Shown here: positions 1-12,526 of the stretch, piece after piece | How positions within the stretch are numbered: position 1 is the first letter of the stretch | Layout of the letters: every line of letters starts with the position of its first letter | Notes under the pieces: generated by a model | What the model was told of the DNA's origin: nothing | The model's input: only the letters and a program-made list of their open reading frames with translations | Databases searched by the model: none | Source: Welwitschia mirabilis | Taxonomy: Eukaryota > Gnetophyta > Gnetopsida > Welwitschiales | Direction: 5' to 3' | Length of the DNA stretch: 64,000 nt | NCBI GenBank assembly: GCA_051453625.1 | Contig: JBOZIK010000001.1 | Coordinates: 121,613,792-121,677,791 of the forward strand | Made by a program: the position numbers and the translations under genes

Positions 1-679
1 TTGTAGGTAAATAGATAGGTAATGCTTGATTTTCATGATAATGGAGAGCTAGGATGAAAACGATAGAAATATGCAATCTCCATAATAATTTACAAGCATT
101 CTGAACAAATATAAATAATTTGTACTTCTGATGATAACTTCCTGCAAATAACAAGGCTGATGCACTGATTGAAGATTTATTAAAGGCCATCATCCACCTT
201 ATCATCTGGATGATAGTATGAATAACCATGCCAACTAGATGCTGACTAACATTTTACTGGTAGACGATTTGGATTGATCATGAGGTGACATCATCTCCTC
301 TATTATCTGGATGACTAGCTGAATGACACTATTGTAATGCTTGCACTAAATGTTCACCTAACTTTCACCACTTATATTTCATTTTCTTTCTGCATAGCCA
401 TTAGGATTTACCTACATCTTTCTATCTATACCAGTTCATGTTTTGAATCAATAAATAGAGGTCTTCCCCTTAACACCTCTTTGTATTCATTTGTATCTAA
501 TATTCTTATGACAAGAGATTGAAGGGCTGGAAAACTATCCTGTAGTTTCAGAGAGATGTTTCCTTAGTGTTGGATGGCATTTTCTTAATTGAGGTGCAAC
601 TAATTTATAACATGGGTGTGGTGTAATTTTTGATATAAAACATTTCCTTTTTATGCTTTAATGTATAAATGTTCTTCTC
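1..679 (+). repeat. Truncated gypsy LTR, plus orientation (arm of inverted repeat)
   Basis: This segment is the reverse complement, with scattered mismatches, of about 998-1,676. It matches the minus-strand LTR of element A from about 50 bp inside its 5' end through the U3 and R-like portion. It is cut by the window edge on the left and ends abruptly at about 679, where the opposing LTR begins, so its last 300 bp or so are missing. It carries a TATA-like AATAAATAG at 449-457 and the R-type string CCTTAGTGTTGGATGG near 564. It also holds two copies of the family palindrome, TCATCTGGATGA at 202-213 and a variant near 304. No coding content is credible. Confidence 0.8.
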
Positions 680-682
680 ACT

Positions 683-1724
683 ATTAATTACAAATAATAA
701 TGCATAAACACAACACACTAATATAGATGAGAGTGACTCGAATGTTGTAATCCATTGAAAGCCAATATTTAAAAATAGAGAGTTGATTTCAAGAGAGAAA
801 TACTATAACTTAACCTATAGAAATAACTTTTAATGCATGAAAATAGGATGAAACACACTTGTGCAAATCTAATCTAGAAGGAAATGACAATACACTTTAA
901 CTTAAACTAATCAAGCATAACCTTGAAAAAGGTTTCCCTCATAACCTATATCACAAGAGAAAATATCATCGGATCTCAAACAACATAATCTATGAAGAAG
1001 AAGAACATTCATACATTAAAGCATAAAAAGGAAATATTTTGTATTAAATATAACATTACATCCATGTTACAATGTAGCCACACCTCAATGGAGAAAACAC
1101 CACCCAACACTAAGGAAATGTCTCTCTGAAACTACAAGATAGTTCTTTGGCCCTTCGATCTCCTATCACAAGATTATCAAGTGCAAATGAAGATAAGGAG
1201 GAGTTAAGGGAGAGACCTTTATTTATTGACTTAAAACATGAAAGGGTACAGACAGAAACATGCAAGTAAATGCTAATGGCCACGTAGAAAGAAAATGAAA
1301 TACAAGTGGTAAAAGTTAAGTAAATATTCAGTGTGAGTGTTACAATAGTATCATCTAGCTAGTCATCTAGACGATAGAGGAGATGATGCACCTCATAATC
1401 AATCCACATTGACTGCCAATTAGACCTTAGTGAGCATCCAGTTGGCACAATCATCCATATAATTATCTGGATGATGAGGTTGATGATGGCCTTCAAGAAA
1501 TCTTCAATCAATGCATTAGCCTTATTATTTGTAGGAAGTTATCATCAAAAATACAGATTATTTATACTTTTTCAAAATATTTGTAAATTATCTCAGAGAT
1601 TGCATATTTTTATCCTTTTCATCCTAGCTTTTCATTATCACAAAAACCAAGCATTTACCTATCTATTTACATGCAAAACAACTCAGAATACCCTATCAAA
1701 TATACATAAGTTGATAGCACAACA
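683..1724 (-). repeat. 3' LTR of element A
   Basis: The minus-strand LTR starts TGTTGTGCTATCAAC at 1,724, next to the polypurine tract. It aligns throughout with the 5' LTR at 12,527-13,747. The homology stops near 683, about 60 bp short of the expected terminus, where the oppositely oriented LTR fragment 1-679 begins. The U3 part contains TCATCTAGACGA at 1,363-1,374 and related half-sites. Confidence 0.85.
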
Positions 1725-1741
1725 TAGTCTTTCACTTAGCC
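1725..1741 (-). other. Polypurine tract of element A
   Basis: On the minus strand it reads GGCTAAGTGAAAGACTA immediately before the TGTTG that opens the 3' LTR. The equivalent site of element N (52,704-52,722) is AAGGCTAAGTGGGGGGCTA before TGTTA, so the context is shared and this copy has lost most of its G run. Polypurine tracts prime plus-strand DNA synthesis in LTR retrotransposons. Confidence 0.75.
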
Positions 1742-2199
1742 TTGTCAGTCCTTAACAAAACCAGTGGTAAACTACATTTACAGGCCAACTTATTAGGTAA
1801 TAAAAACAATTAGGATACCTAAAGAAATTATCTTATAAATATTTGTAGAATATTTTAGAGAGAGAAACTAAATTTTAAAAAAATTAAAAACACTAAATAA
1901 AACAACTGTGAAGCATCAAATGTCAATCGTCCAGGTCAGTGTCCAAATGATGAAGAAGATGACAAAATCAGAAAAGATTTTTTAAAACTAGAATCCATGA
2001 CAAACATTGGCTTTTTTAGATAATTAGTTAGTTATAATAAATAGCCTTCCACTGAGAGAAATAGTTAAGTATAAAATATTTGCCCTGCTATAATCAAATC
2101 CTTATTATAAAATTTAAAAGATAATCATGTAAAAAAACCATACTAAAAGAAATAATATGTTTATATAATAAAGAGAGTTTTTAGTACAAAAAGGTATAG

Positions 2200-3480
2200 A
2201 AGGGGAGCTCCCCTTGTCTATGCATGATGAATTCTAGCTTAGCAGCTGGGTCAAGAGTAAGAGGAGAAGAAGGAGGATTCTCAGGATCTGTATGAAGATA
2301 GATATTAGGAGATGCTATAATTAACCTAACTGTCTCATTACCATGGACACATACTAACTCTGGAAGTTCTATAGTTATATTTTGCTAAATAAAGATAATG
2401 TGCTGACGCATGTCCACCATATGATCCTCTAGCTACTATACTCTCCTCTTGATAGATAGGATCTTTTTCTCAACTTTCTGCTCAAAGGTCTAGATCCTCT
2501 GATCAAGCGCCTAGATACCAGTGTTAATGAAACCTCTAATGGTCTTAGTGGTCTCAACTGGAAGGACCTAAATCTCCTCTAAGAAAGCTCCAACTGTAGG
2601 TCTCTATACCTAAGGTCTATTTTCCTCTCTTGATACTTGTATACTCATATCTTATAAATAGCAAGCAAAAGTCTAAACATGTGAGATATGCTACTCACTT
2701 ATGAGCTCGAGTACTCTAAATCGTCTAAACAGAGCTAAGAGGAGGCATAGATAATTGAGTGTACCTCAATCATAGACCTGAGTCTCCTCCAAATAAAGGT
2801 AGGTAAGTCCATCTGCTTTCCCTAATGAAAAGATACTAGAAGCTATAGGTGTACCACCATAGTGTGACTATCAGGGAATGATGAAATGATGTTATGAATC
2901 AGTCCTCTGTGTAATACTCTATATGTGGGGGTCAACTAGGTAATATTTATCCACTGTCAATTAGTAGTTACATCAGCTAGAATATCTAATATGGCATCAT
3001 AGGCTCAATGCTTCTCTATCTAAATGAATATACATACTCCTAAGCCCTCAAAGATCTATAATGATTGTAATGTGGGATGGGAGAATAGCTATCTCGTGGT
3101 CTCATATGTAAGCGACGATCATATTCTAGAGCTAACCACGAGCATCTAGTTTTTTCTCTATATGCATGGTGTTATAAAACTCTGTCATCTCAAAAAAATA
3201 ATATACATCATACACATTTGTGATCCATATCAGTTATAAATCTATTAATATTTGATCAACCTCTGGCTCTATGTAACTCATGAAATCTCTAAAATGTCTC
3301 TCGACACAAATGCTAGCTATTTGGATGCTTAAAGATCGTCCATGCCAAGGTGATATATATGTGGGCTCCACATGCTATATCCTAGGCTTGATCAAAGGGC
3401 ATGCCTCTTACTTTACAAGCTCAGCTAAAGCCTCTGCTTGTCTAGCTCTATGCATACATGGCTTATTCAATCAAAAACAT
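2200..3480 (-). pseudogene. Post-integrase ORF remnant of element A, function unknown
   Basis: On the minus strand a discontinuous protein can be followed between integrase and the 3' LTR. Readable pieces include EMTEFYNTMHIEKKLDARG, GGTPIASSIFSLGKADGL and YLEETQVYD, separated by stops of the deamination type. I do not recognise a domain with certainty. Athila elements are known to carry an extra, env-like or 'putative transposon protein' ORF in this position, so that is the best guess. The local base composition, richer in G and C than its flanks, supports former coding. It should not be read as an intact gene. Confidence 0.5.
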
Positions 3481-3499
3481 AAACTCTTCATGTGAAATA

Positions 3500-5560
3500 A
3501 ATAAACAAGTCAAAACATCATATGGATGTGCAATAACAACCTCTAAAATCGAGAGAAATGGGAATGCAAAAGCTATGTATGTAATTGGCCCCACAAGTAG
3601 TAAAAAAAATCCAGCAAAGTTATAGAGCATATCTCACTAATCAATTTCACCTAGAGAATTATTATTATTTAACCTATAGTTTGAAAGAAAATGAGTGTAA
3701 CAAGTAGAAACCTAAAAATACCTCATAATATGCACAAATGATCATAACTCAAAAAATACATAGTAAAATTCAAATTCATAAGTTCCAAAATAAAGAGCAT
3801 CAAAAACTGAATAATATACTAAAAACTATGTGTGGAAAGGCTAAAAAAAGGGAGAAAAAAAGTGAAAAATAGGAGGAGAGAAACATATCTCATTTTTTCA
3901 AATATGAAGAGATCTCATGAATCTGGTAATGAAATTAGACATAACAAGTTCTAAAATGCTAGTAAGAGTTAGAGGAATCATCATCTTTTAGAAGAACAAA
4001 GGAAAATAATAATAAAATGTATGAAAATAAGGAAAAATGGTTTGGAATATGGTTTTATTGCACTGTCGTCTGGTCATATCATCTAGATGATAAACTAAAA
4101 TAACTACTAAAAAAAATCAAGTCATCGTCCACCACAATGCCATCTAGACGACTAGGTGGATGATGGGACATTAAATAGATTTTCAGAAGAAAAATGTCAG
4201 CTATGAAAGTTAGGCTTAGATATATCATTTAAGTGACAGTTCTAAAAAAGGAAAAGAATAGAAAACCAAAAATCACATAGAAAACATAAAAACTAAGAAA
4301 ACTAAAGGAAAAATAATAAACAAACACAAAAGGAAAATCTATGGCTAAAGAAAGTAGACCATCTAGGTTTTTCAACCTATACTAAAAACTGCATGAATGT
4401 ACCCAAATAGAAAATGAAAGCATGATAGACATAGAACTCGATAACCTACAAGGGAACTCATAAAGATTGTAAAAAATATATTATTTTAAAAATTTTTCTA
4501 AAAAATGTGTTTTTAGAAATACATTTTAGCATAATCAAATAGCAAAAGAACTACTAAATGATTAAGGTTCTAAGAAGAATAAGAAAATTCAAAAATTACT
4601 TTAAAACCCTAGACTCAAAAAACTGAAGAAAATAGAGTGAAAATTGACACAAGAAACAAGGAAAATATTATTTACCTATCCTAAGTACTAACCTAGCAAA
4701 CTCCCAAGGAAAACATCATAACATCACCTAACAAAATGCATTAACTTCATAAAGTTTATTTGAAAAGGCAGTGGTTATGGTGATAGTTAATGCTTTCAGT
4801 GTGTAGAATAATGAATGTCAAAATTAAAAGTTACTTAGAAATAAACTCACCTACTTTCACCCCACAAACTCACCTGGATCTCCAAAAGTGAAATGATTAA
4901 GTGGAAATACTAAGAGTCTAGGAAACAAACAATTAATTTAATGACACCAGGGACATCATTGATCCCTAACCTCAAAGTTTTTATTGCTTTTTCTATGATG
5001 AGGGGAGTGTAACCACTGTTAGAGGAGTAAGGACCCATGAAGCATGGTTAACTAGCCCCCAAGTGGAGTTCCTATAGCTACTAACACTACCAAAAATTAC
5101 TTTTAGAAATATTTACCCTGGTGAAATAGGACATCATGATGACCATGCATTTTTCATTAAAGCACAAAATACAATAACTCATGATTATTATTTTTCTCTC
5201 TTTTCTTTTTCTTTTTCCATTAAAATTCCACATGATCACACACCCAAAAAATACGAAGGTAAATAAGTAATATAAAAGATAGAAAAGAACACTCCCAAAT
5301 AATCCAAGATTTTAACACCATTGAAAAAAACACAAGAAACCAAGGAATCTTCCTTTAAATAGAGTCCATAAACATGGGAATGCCTCAAGATTAGGTAAAT
5401 CCAATCTTACCACTGTAAATGCTCAAGTATAAAACTAAACATAAAACTCTATAAAGTAATACACAAGTCAAGTTTAAAAGATAATCAGGTAATATCATAA
5501 TATTTAATCAAAAAAGTAGGCTAAGAAAGAACTTAGATAATGATAGGGAGGAAATCCTCC
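3500..5560. other. Non-coding 3' part of element A internal region
   Basis: No protein-like reading was found on either strand. The stretch is A-rich on the plus strand. It contains the family palindrome twice, a perfect TCATCTAGATGA at 4,079-4,090 and CATCTAGACGAC at 4,141-4,152. It separates the integrase remnant from the post-integrase ORF remnant. Confidence 0.6.
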
Positions 5561-5633
5561 TCATCGAGAGGAACTTACAAAACAAGTGCTTCTACCATGT
5601 TTATGGTTGGATCTAAAGATCCCTCATATAATT

Positions 5634-6560
5634 TCAACTATTGCCATTAACCTTTTGAATCTCTTTAGTTTCTAAATCTAAAATTTTAACTGAGCCATTA
5701 CAATGCACTTTCTTTATAAGATAAAAACCTAACCATTTAGAGGTCAACTTGTTATTCAAAAGGTTAACTCTAGTATTATATAACAAGATAAGTTGACTAG
5801 CTTCAAACTTTTTATGAAAAATAGTTTTATCATGTTTGAACTTTGCTTGGGCTTTATAAATTAATTTATGATGTATGGCACTAGTTCTTTTTTTCATTAA
5901 GATGATCTAACTAAGCTAATATATACTTAATATTTTAATCAAAATCCACAAGATTAAGTTTATGGAATGCACGATAAGAATTGCAACATACATCAATTGA
6001 TAAGGTACAGACTTTACTGTAAACAAGTTCATAAGATGAAAAACCAAAAGAAGTATGCAAAGTAGTATGATAAGCGCAAAGTACATCATTAAGCTTAGAA
6101 GTCCAATACTTTTTATTAATATAGAAAAGTTTTTAGAGCAATTTTTTTATTTCTCTATTTGCATTTTTAGCCTATTCATTAGTCTGAGGATGATAAGCAC
6201 AAGCTACTGTATGTTCTATACCAATGAATAGAAGAAGTTTCTTAAAAAATGCATGAATGAAATAAGTACCTAGATCACTAATGATAACTCTATGAAAACC
6301 AAATATCTAAAAAAATATAAGTTTTAAGAAAATAAAAGACAGTTTAGGCATCATTCAAAGAAGTAGGTATGGCTTTAACCCATTTACTCACATAATTAAC
6401 AACTACTAAAATATAATTTTTATTAAAAGAAGATGGGTGAATAAGGCCTATGAAATAAATACCCCAATAATCAAAAGGCTCACACTCAAGAATAGATCTG
6501 AGGGGCATTTTTTATAAATGAAAAAGGCTGCTATAACACTGACAAGGATTACACCTTCTA
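5634..6560 (-). pseudogene. Integrase domain of element A (degraded)
   Basis: Minus strand, reading from about 6,560 down. The second half of the HHCC zinc finger reads CNPCQCY. The core start follows as PFDYWGIYFIGLIHPSSF, and NYVSKWVKAIPTSLNDA is typical of gypsy integrases. The C-terminal part at 5,897-5,634 is open for 87 codons, with NLLNNKLTSKWLGFYLIKKV, the region after the catalytic core that in this family ends in a K/RW.GP-like motif. Integrase would insert the cDNA into the host chromosome. The first catalytic aspartate (GIDF in relatives) is tyrosine here, codon at 6,455-6,457. Multiple stops interrupt the centre. Confidence 0.85.
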
Positions 6561-6849
6561 ACAAAATCAAACAAATCATAAAAACAAGAAGGCTAGTAAA
6601 AACTAGAATGAAGGATTTTCATGAAAGTTTTAAGTCCACTAAAATTTCCTCTATAAATACCATCAAGATTAAGAATCTTAGGTATTTTTCAATCAGGCAT
6701 ACATTTTCTCATAATTTGGTTTTTACACCTATGGTACAAATATGGCTTAATCCACTCATAATCACTTATCCAATGGAGAAAAGATTTACATTGGTTATAG
6801 ATCCAATGTTGTAGTGTTTTCATGGTTATAAGATAGTTCACAATATTGG

Positions 6850-7330
6850 CATATCATGAACAAGGATCAAAAGAAGAAATAGCAAGAAGCTATTCATTAA
6901 AAAGGAATCATTAATGATAATATTATATGGAGGAGAAGTAAGTTAAGACAAATGATCAAAAATAAAATTGTACTTCCCTGCTTTATCTATGATGGTTAAA
7001 TTAAAATTTTACATAAGAAGGATCTATCTAACTAAACGGGCACTAGAATCTTTCTTAGTAATGAGGTAAGGAATGGTAGCATGATTGATATAAACATTTA
7101 TGTAAAAGCCTAAAAGATAATGTCTAAGAGAATTAAGAAAAAAGATAATAGCTAGCATCTCTTTCTCTGTATTGGTGTAGTTCATCTGAGCTCTAGACAA
7201 ATATTTGATATGGTAGATATAACTTTAAAGTCATTCTCATATTTTTGAAAAAGAACCCCATCCATGGTAAAGTTACTCGCATCATACATAAGCTTAAACT
7301 CAAGTGCCCAATCAGGTCTCATCACTATAA
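6850..7330 (-). pseudogene. RNase H domain of element A (degraded)
   Basis: Minus-strand reading gives SRAQMNYTNTEKEMLAII, then a block with HYLLGFYINVYINHATI, and then RLVR and NLTIIDKAGKYN. These correspond to the Ty3/gypsy RNase H region that follows RT and degrades the RNA of the RNA-DNA hybrid. The glutamate of the TEKE motif is retained. Stops occur at expected Trp and Gln positions. It sits between RT and integrase, as in all Ty3/gypsy elements. Confidence 0.8.
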
Positions 7331-7399
7331 AAGCATAAGATAATTTACATTTAAGCCTATCAAAATCAAGTTGACAAGATTCATTTCATTTGAATTTGA

Positions 7400-8110
7400 C
7401 ATCTTTCTCTAGTAATGAGTGAAGAGGTTTATAAAAAGAAGCATAACCATGAATGAACTAATGGTAAAAACCATAATTACCAAGAAAAGATCGGACCTAT
7501 TTAATATTTGTAAGAGAACTAAGCTTTTAAATAATATTAACTTTAGAAGCATCCATAGTAATCCTATCTCAAGAAATATAGTCACCTAAAACAATATCAC
7601 TCTCTAAAAGAAAATGACTCTTTTCCTAACTCAAGTAGAGGCCACTAGAAATGCATCAATCTAAGACTTTCTCTAAATAATATAATACCTATTTAAAAGT
7701 TTTAGCATAAATAGAAAAGTAATCCATGAAAATATAAATGGAATCCTTAAGCATATTAGAAAAGAAACCCATCATAGCACGCTGAAAAGTACCAGGAGCA
7801 TTACAAAGTCTAAAGGCATGCATTTAAAGGCAAAGTTACCAAAAGGAGAAGTGAAAGTAGTTTTGGCTTAGTTCTCAGTGGCAATGCAAACTTGATTGTA
7901 ATCTTTATAACTATTAAGAAAATAGTAAAAAGCATAACCTTAAATCCTATCAAAAATCTAATCAAGAAAAGGTAAAGGACAATGGTCTTTTTTGGTTACC
8001 TCATTTAGTTTTTAGAAGTCTATGCACATATGTCATTTTCCACTCTTTTTAGGTACTACTATCAAGGGATTAATTCACTCCCCATCAGTAATGGAGTAAA
8101 TGATTCTAGC
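7400..8110 (-). pseudogene. Reverse transcriptase domain of element A (degraded)
   Basis: Minus strand: INPLIVVPKKSGK, then KLNEVTKKDHCPLPFLD, then YNQVCIA and TTFTSPFGNFAFKCMPL, and finally a catalytic-site block IFMDYFSIYAKTF. These follow the order of the gypsy RT fingers and palm. The catalytic motif, FMDD in relatives, is FMDY here (codons 7,719-7,730 on the minus strand), a change that C-to-T deamination does not explain. There are several in-frame stops, and one frame change after the PFG block. The region 8,110-8,728 upstream is the protease-RT linker and carries only fragments. Confidence 0.85.
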
Positions 8111-8727
8111 CTTTATAATTTTTATGATTTCATCTTTAATAATTTGCTCAAGGACTAGATTAAGTCTATGTTGGGATTGCCTCATAGATTAAGCATTTTA
8201 TTTAAGGTAGATTTTATGTTGCATAATGAAAGTGGGTATGGCTATAAAATCATTATGGAAGAAAGTAAATTCATGAACCTTTAATTCTAAAATAGAGATG
8301 AAACTAGATTCTTATTGAGGAAAAGGTTTTTATTGGTAATTAATGGTTTGTTTAGGTCTCTATTTAGAAAAATGTATTTCATTCCACTATCTAAGGGTTT
8401 TAAGTCTAGGTTTAGGTTCAGACTTTTGGTTTCAGGAGAATTCTCAAAAAAACTAACTATTATCTTAGACTATTATCTAGAAATTAGTAGTGGATGATCA
8501 CTCTCAAAACAAGAAATCTTAAGGTTACTAATTTCTTAGACTTTAGCATAATTCATAGATTTAAGCTCTTAACTCCTCAAATTAGAAAACTCATTTGATA
8601 GATGGTCAAACTTGTTAAGCATATAAAGGTAGTCTACTTCAAATTTATCATTAAATAAGGTTATCTCGTGAAGCATGGACCATCTTTCCTTAAGTGGACA
8701 GTGTTGTAAAAATAGGGTTGGCTTAAT

Positions 8728-9360
8728 TTATTCCTTCAAACTCAAATCATTACCTAAATTTTTTTCATCCACATCAAATACTCTTATTGAAAATTGTTTA
8801 TTTCCAAAATGGCACTTCATCAATCTTGTTCTTGTATCTATGAGGTAATGGACTGTTGTACAGAAAGATCTACCTAAAAGTAAAGGATATTCATCATGAT
8901 GCTTAACTTCTAAAACAACTATATCAATGGGATAGAAGGCTTTCTCTATCTGAATGACCAAGTCCTTGATCACATGTAATGGTTTCTTCACAGATGTATC
9001 GGCTAATTTCAAGATAATATGTGTAGGCTCCATTCTTTCTTCCAAATCAAGATGTTGATAAATGTGTAAGGGTATAATGTTGAAACTAGTTTCAATATCA
9101 ATCAATAGTTTCTTTATTCTACAGTTTTCCTTTAACATGATACTCATAATTGTTGCCCCCAAATCTTTAAACTTTAGAGATTTTTAGCACACCAAGTTAC
9201 TAATAGATTGAGTTAGAAAAACTTTACTAGAGATGGTTTATTTTTGTTTCCTTCTTATTAAGTCTTTTTATAGCCCAGATTATCTTGAATTTTCTTGCAA
9301 AAGTTTTCAAAAAGGTAAGTTTATAATCATATTTTACATTAAGGCTTTCAAATGGTCATC
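8728..9360 (-). pseudogene. Retropepsin-like protease domain of element A
   Basis: A 144-codon open stretch (9,162-8,728, minus strand) holds LKENCRIKKLLIDIETSFN as the active-site strand. In relatives this is DLGAS or DTGAS; here the Asp remains and the Gly is Glu. PLHIYQHLDL follows, and PLLLGRSFCTT stands for the ILGRPFLAT block. Upstream, in the same protein but through stops, the INLPF and KDLGATIM pieces of the gag-protease linker can be read to about 9,360. The enzyme would cleave the gag-pol polyprotein. This is the best-preserved coding block of element A. Confidence 0.85.
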
Positions 9361-9969
9361 AAAGATGGGATTTGTGTTAAGCCTATCAAGCCATAGAATA
9401 GTAAGTTTATTTTATAAAGGATCTTTCTTTTTGTTGCTAAGTGAGGAAAGGAAGGAATGGTTTTATAGGATTTCTATATCCTATTCCTTATTATTCTTGT
9501 TACTTTATGAAGTTAAAGCCTCATGGATAAGAGGAGTTATGTTACTTCCACTTTTTATCACCACCTTATAATCTTTTCTTACTTCATTAGGGTTTGATAA
9601 AAGGTTGAGTAATAAGAGAACCTTGTGGTCTTTAGTTGGCAAGCATGGTTTGTTATAAAATGTTTACAAGGTTTTCTATGTTAGTGTTTATCTTTTCTTG
9701 AGTTTTTCTCAAATCCTTAATGGAATTATAAGAGGATCACTATGATTTTAGGAGTTAGAAGAGCTTGCCAAGTTGTTTGAGTTGTTGGATTAAAAGTTTA
9801 AGTGATCAAATCTATTTATAAAAGGTTGAAAGTTAGGATGATGTATTTGAGAATTTTAGAACTTAATTGTTCACTCATTCTATGTTGAAATTTGTCACTT
9901 TGGACTTTTTTTGATTGTAGTTTTAAGTGTAGTTTAAAGGTCTTTAGTCAAATTCATAAAATTCCTCAT

Positions 9970-10740
9970 AGATTTTCTCTTTGTAGGTAGGAAGTAAGGG
10001 ACAACCTTTCATAACATGATAGCTATCTTTACACAAATCACATGTTGGAACTACAACTTCATTCTTCTTAGTTATTACTTTAGCATCAAGGATCATTTGA
10101 GTATATTTCTATAAGGTAGAAGTAAAATCTTTAATAATACTAGTTAGTCCATTTTCGGTTTTAGCTTTATTCCTCTCATGTTTTACCTCTTTTAGGTCTT
10201 TAATGATTTGACCTACAGTTCGATTTTCTCTAGGTGAGGGTTTAGACTAGGTTTAACTAACTTCTACCAAATCCTCCAATATCTTCCAAGCATCATCTAG
10301 ATTTGGTTTAACAAATTACCTTCACAAGAAAAATCTATAAGTTACTTAGTATAACTGTTTAACCCACTGTAAAAATAGTCAACTAGTTATACCTATGAAA
10401 AGGCATCTATGGGGTTCAAATGTAAAGCAATAAAAAATCTCTCCTAGGTAGAGGAATAGTATTCATTAGGCATTTGTTAGAAGTTGGTGACTTCTTTCTT
10501 ATATTTCAGATAGTGGTTTCACTCATAAATTTTCTGATGAAGGCTTCTTAAACTTGACTCCAAAATTTAAGACTTTTATGGTGAATCGTTCTAAGCCAAA
10601 GTTTTGCTTTATTTCTCAAAGTAATGGGAAAGATGACCATGTAGATCCTATGGTTTATTCTTTTCTTATCATTTCTGGAGATAAGGACAAGTTGTTCTAT
10701 ATCAACAATTTATTGTAAAGGATCTTCATCGGTTCTTCAC
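9970..10740 (-). pseudogene. Gag domain of element A with zinc knuckle
   Basis: Minus-strand reading from about 10,740 shows degraded capsid segments. DDAWKILEDLVEVS and KPSPRENRTVGQIIKDLKEV then appear, the usual end of an Athila-like gag. A complete CX2CX4HX4C knuckle, CDLCKDSYHVMKGC, lies at 10,001-10,042. Gag forms the virus-like particle and the knuckle binds RNA. Stops interrupt the capsid part. The stretch 9,360-9,970 is the gag-protease linker, with no clear motif. Confidence 0.75.
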
Positions 10741-10747
10741 TAAAGAT

Positions 10748-12490
10748 AGGGTAAGTGTTTAATTTATGGAGTTCTACATTATCATTAGGAGGTAAGTCAG
10801 AAGAAGTTTAAATTTCATGTTTCTTATTTGCTATAAAATCTCTAAGAGTGACATGAGTACTAGTTTGAAGAGGAGTGAAAGTAGGAATTCCAATGATAAG
10901 AGGTGGATTTAGAGAGATAGGTTGTTTAATCTTTGGAACTAAGATCGACATGATAGCAAAATCAAACTCTACAGAAATAAAAGTGAAAATTATAGGAAAT
11001 TTAAAATCTTGTGTACCTTTGTTGTTTTTACCTATTTATTTTTCAAAATTTATCAAACCTTATTTGATATTTTTAGTAATCAATAGCTGCTCTCTCTGTT
11101 TTTCTTTTTTTTTTTTTTTAAAATTAGGTTTAACCATTTATGCTTAGTTTAGATTTATGAAATTACCATGCTTGTCATTATTTGGATGATATCCTAGATG
11201 ATAAAAAAATAGAAATCATAAAAAAAGAAAAAGCAAAAAACAAAAATCAAAAACTAACTCTAATAGATAAAACTTAGAAATATACTATCATCCACTTGAG
11301 TCATTTAAATGACAAAGGAAATGATGGAACTAAAATCCCAAAATTTTAACAGAAAAACTAAAATTAAAAACTCATAGCACAGAGGTTGTCGTCATCATGA
11401 ATTATCTAGACAATGAAGTAGATGATAAAATTTTATTGTAGAACAATAAAACAAACTTCAATTTAGAAAAAAATGGAAAACCTACACTACTATAAGTACT
11501 GTTACATCATTCCTACAGTAAGCATCCAAACCAAAATACGTCTCGAAGTAATGACAACTCTCANNNNNNNNNNNNNNNNNNNNNNNNNNNNNNNNNNNNN
11601 NNNNNNNNNNNNNNNNNNNNNNNNNNNNNNNNNNNNNNNNNNNNNNNNNNNNNNNNNNNNNNNGGATAAGTGTTTAGGTTATAGAGTTCTACATCATCAT
11701 CAGGAGGTAAGTCAAAAGGAGTTTGGATTTCACATTTCTTGTTTGCTATGAGATCTCTAAGAGTGACATGGATAGTGGTTTGAGAAGAAGTAGAAGTAGG
11801 AGTTTTAATGATAAGAGATGGATTTGGAGAGATAAGTTGTTTAAACTTTTGAGCTGAGATCGAATGGTAGAAAAATTAGACTCTATAGAAATAAAAGTGA
11901 AAATTGTAGGAAATTTAAAATCTTGTGTACCTTTGCTATTTTTACCTTTTTTTATTTCAAGAATTATCAAACCTTATCTGATATTTTTAGCAATGAACAA
12001 TCTCTTTCTCTGGTATTTTTCCTTTTTACCAAATTTAACCATTCATGTTCAGTCTCGGATCTATGAAAGTATCGTCCCTATCATCGTCTAGATGATACTA
12101 TGGATGATAGAAATACAGAAATCACAAGAAAGGAAAAAGCAAAAAAATAGGAATGAAAAACTAACTCTTGACAAGAAAACTCTAAAAATAAAATATCATC
12201 CACCTGAGTCATCTGAATGACCAAGGGGATGATGGGACTAAAAACCCTAAAATTTTCACAGAAAACCTAAAATAGAAAACTCATAGCACAGAGGCTATCA
12301 TCACCATGCATCATCTGGATAATGAAGTGGACAATAAAATTTTATTATAGGATAAAACAATAGACTTTGATTTTAAAAATATAAAGTAACTCTATAAAAA
12401 TGGGAAACCTATGCTACTATAGGTACTATTACACCACTGCTACAACAAGAATTTAAACTGAAATACTTAATAAAGTAATAACAACTCTCA
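10748..12490. repeat. Diverged tandem duplication in the 5' internal region of element A
   Basis: 10,748-11,563 and 11,664-12,490 are two copies of the same roughly 820-bp sequence in the same orientation, separated by a 100-N gap. For example GAGTTCTACATTATCATTAG matches GAGTTCTACATCATCATCAG. The copies differ at many positions, so this is not a simple assembly echo of one sequence, although joining of two different element copies at the gap is possible. The unit covers the leader and the start of gag, with an open minus-strand stretch at 11,970-11,746. Confidence 0.75.
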
Positions 12491-12504
12491 AACTCTAACC
12501 AGAC

Positions 12505-12523
12505 TTCCTTAGTAATGGTGCCA
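12505..12523 (-). other. Primer-binding site of element A
   Basis: On the minus strand TGGCACCATTACTAAGGAA begins 3 nt after the 5' LTR end. It matches the TGGCGCC-type tRNA primer site common in Athila and Tat elements, with CpG-to-CpA type changes. The tRNA 3' end would prime minus-strand cDNA synthesis here. Confidence 0.8.
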
Positions 12524-12526
12524 AGA

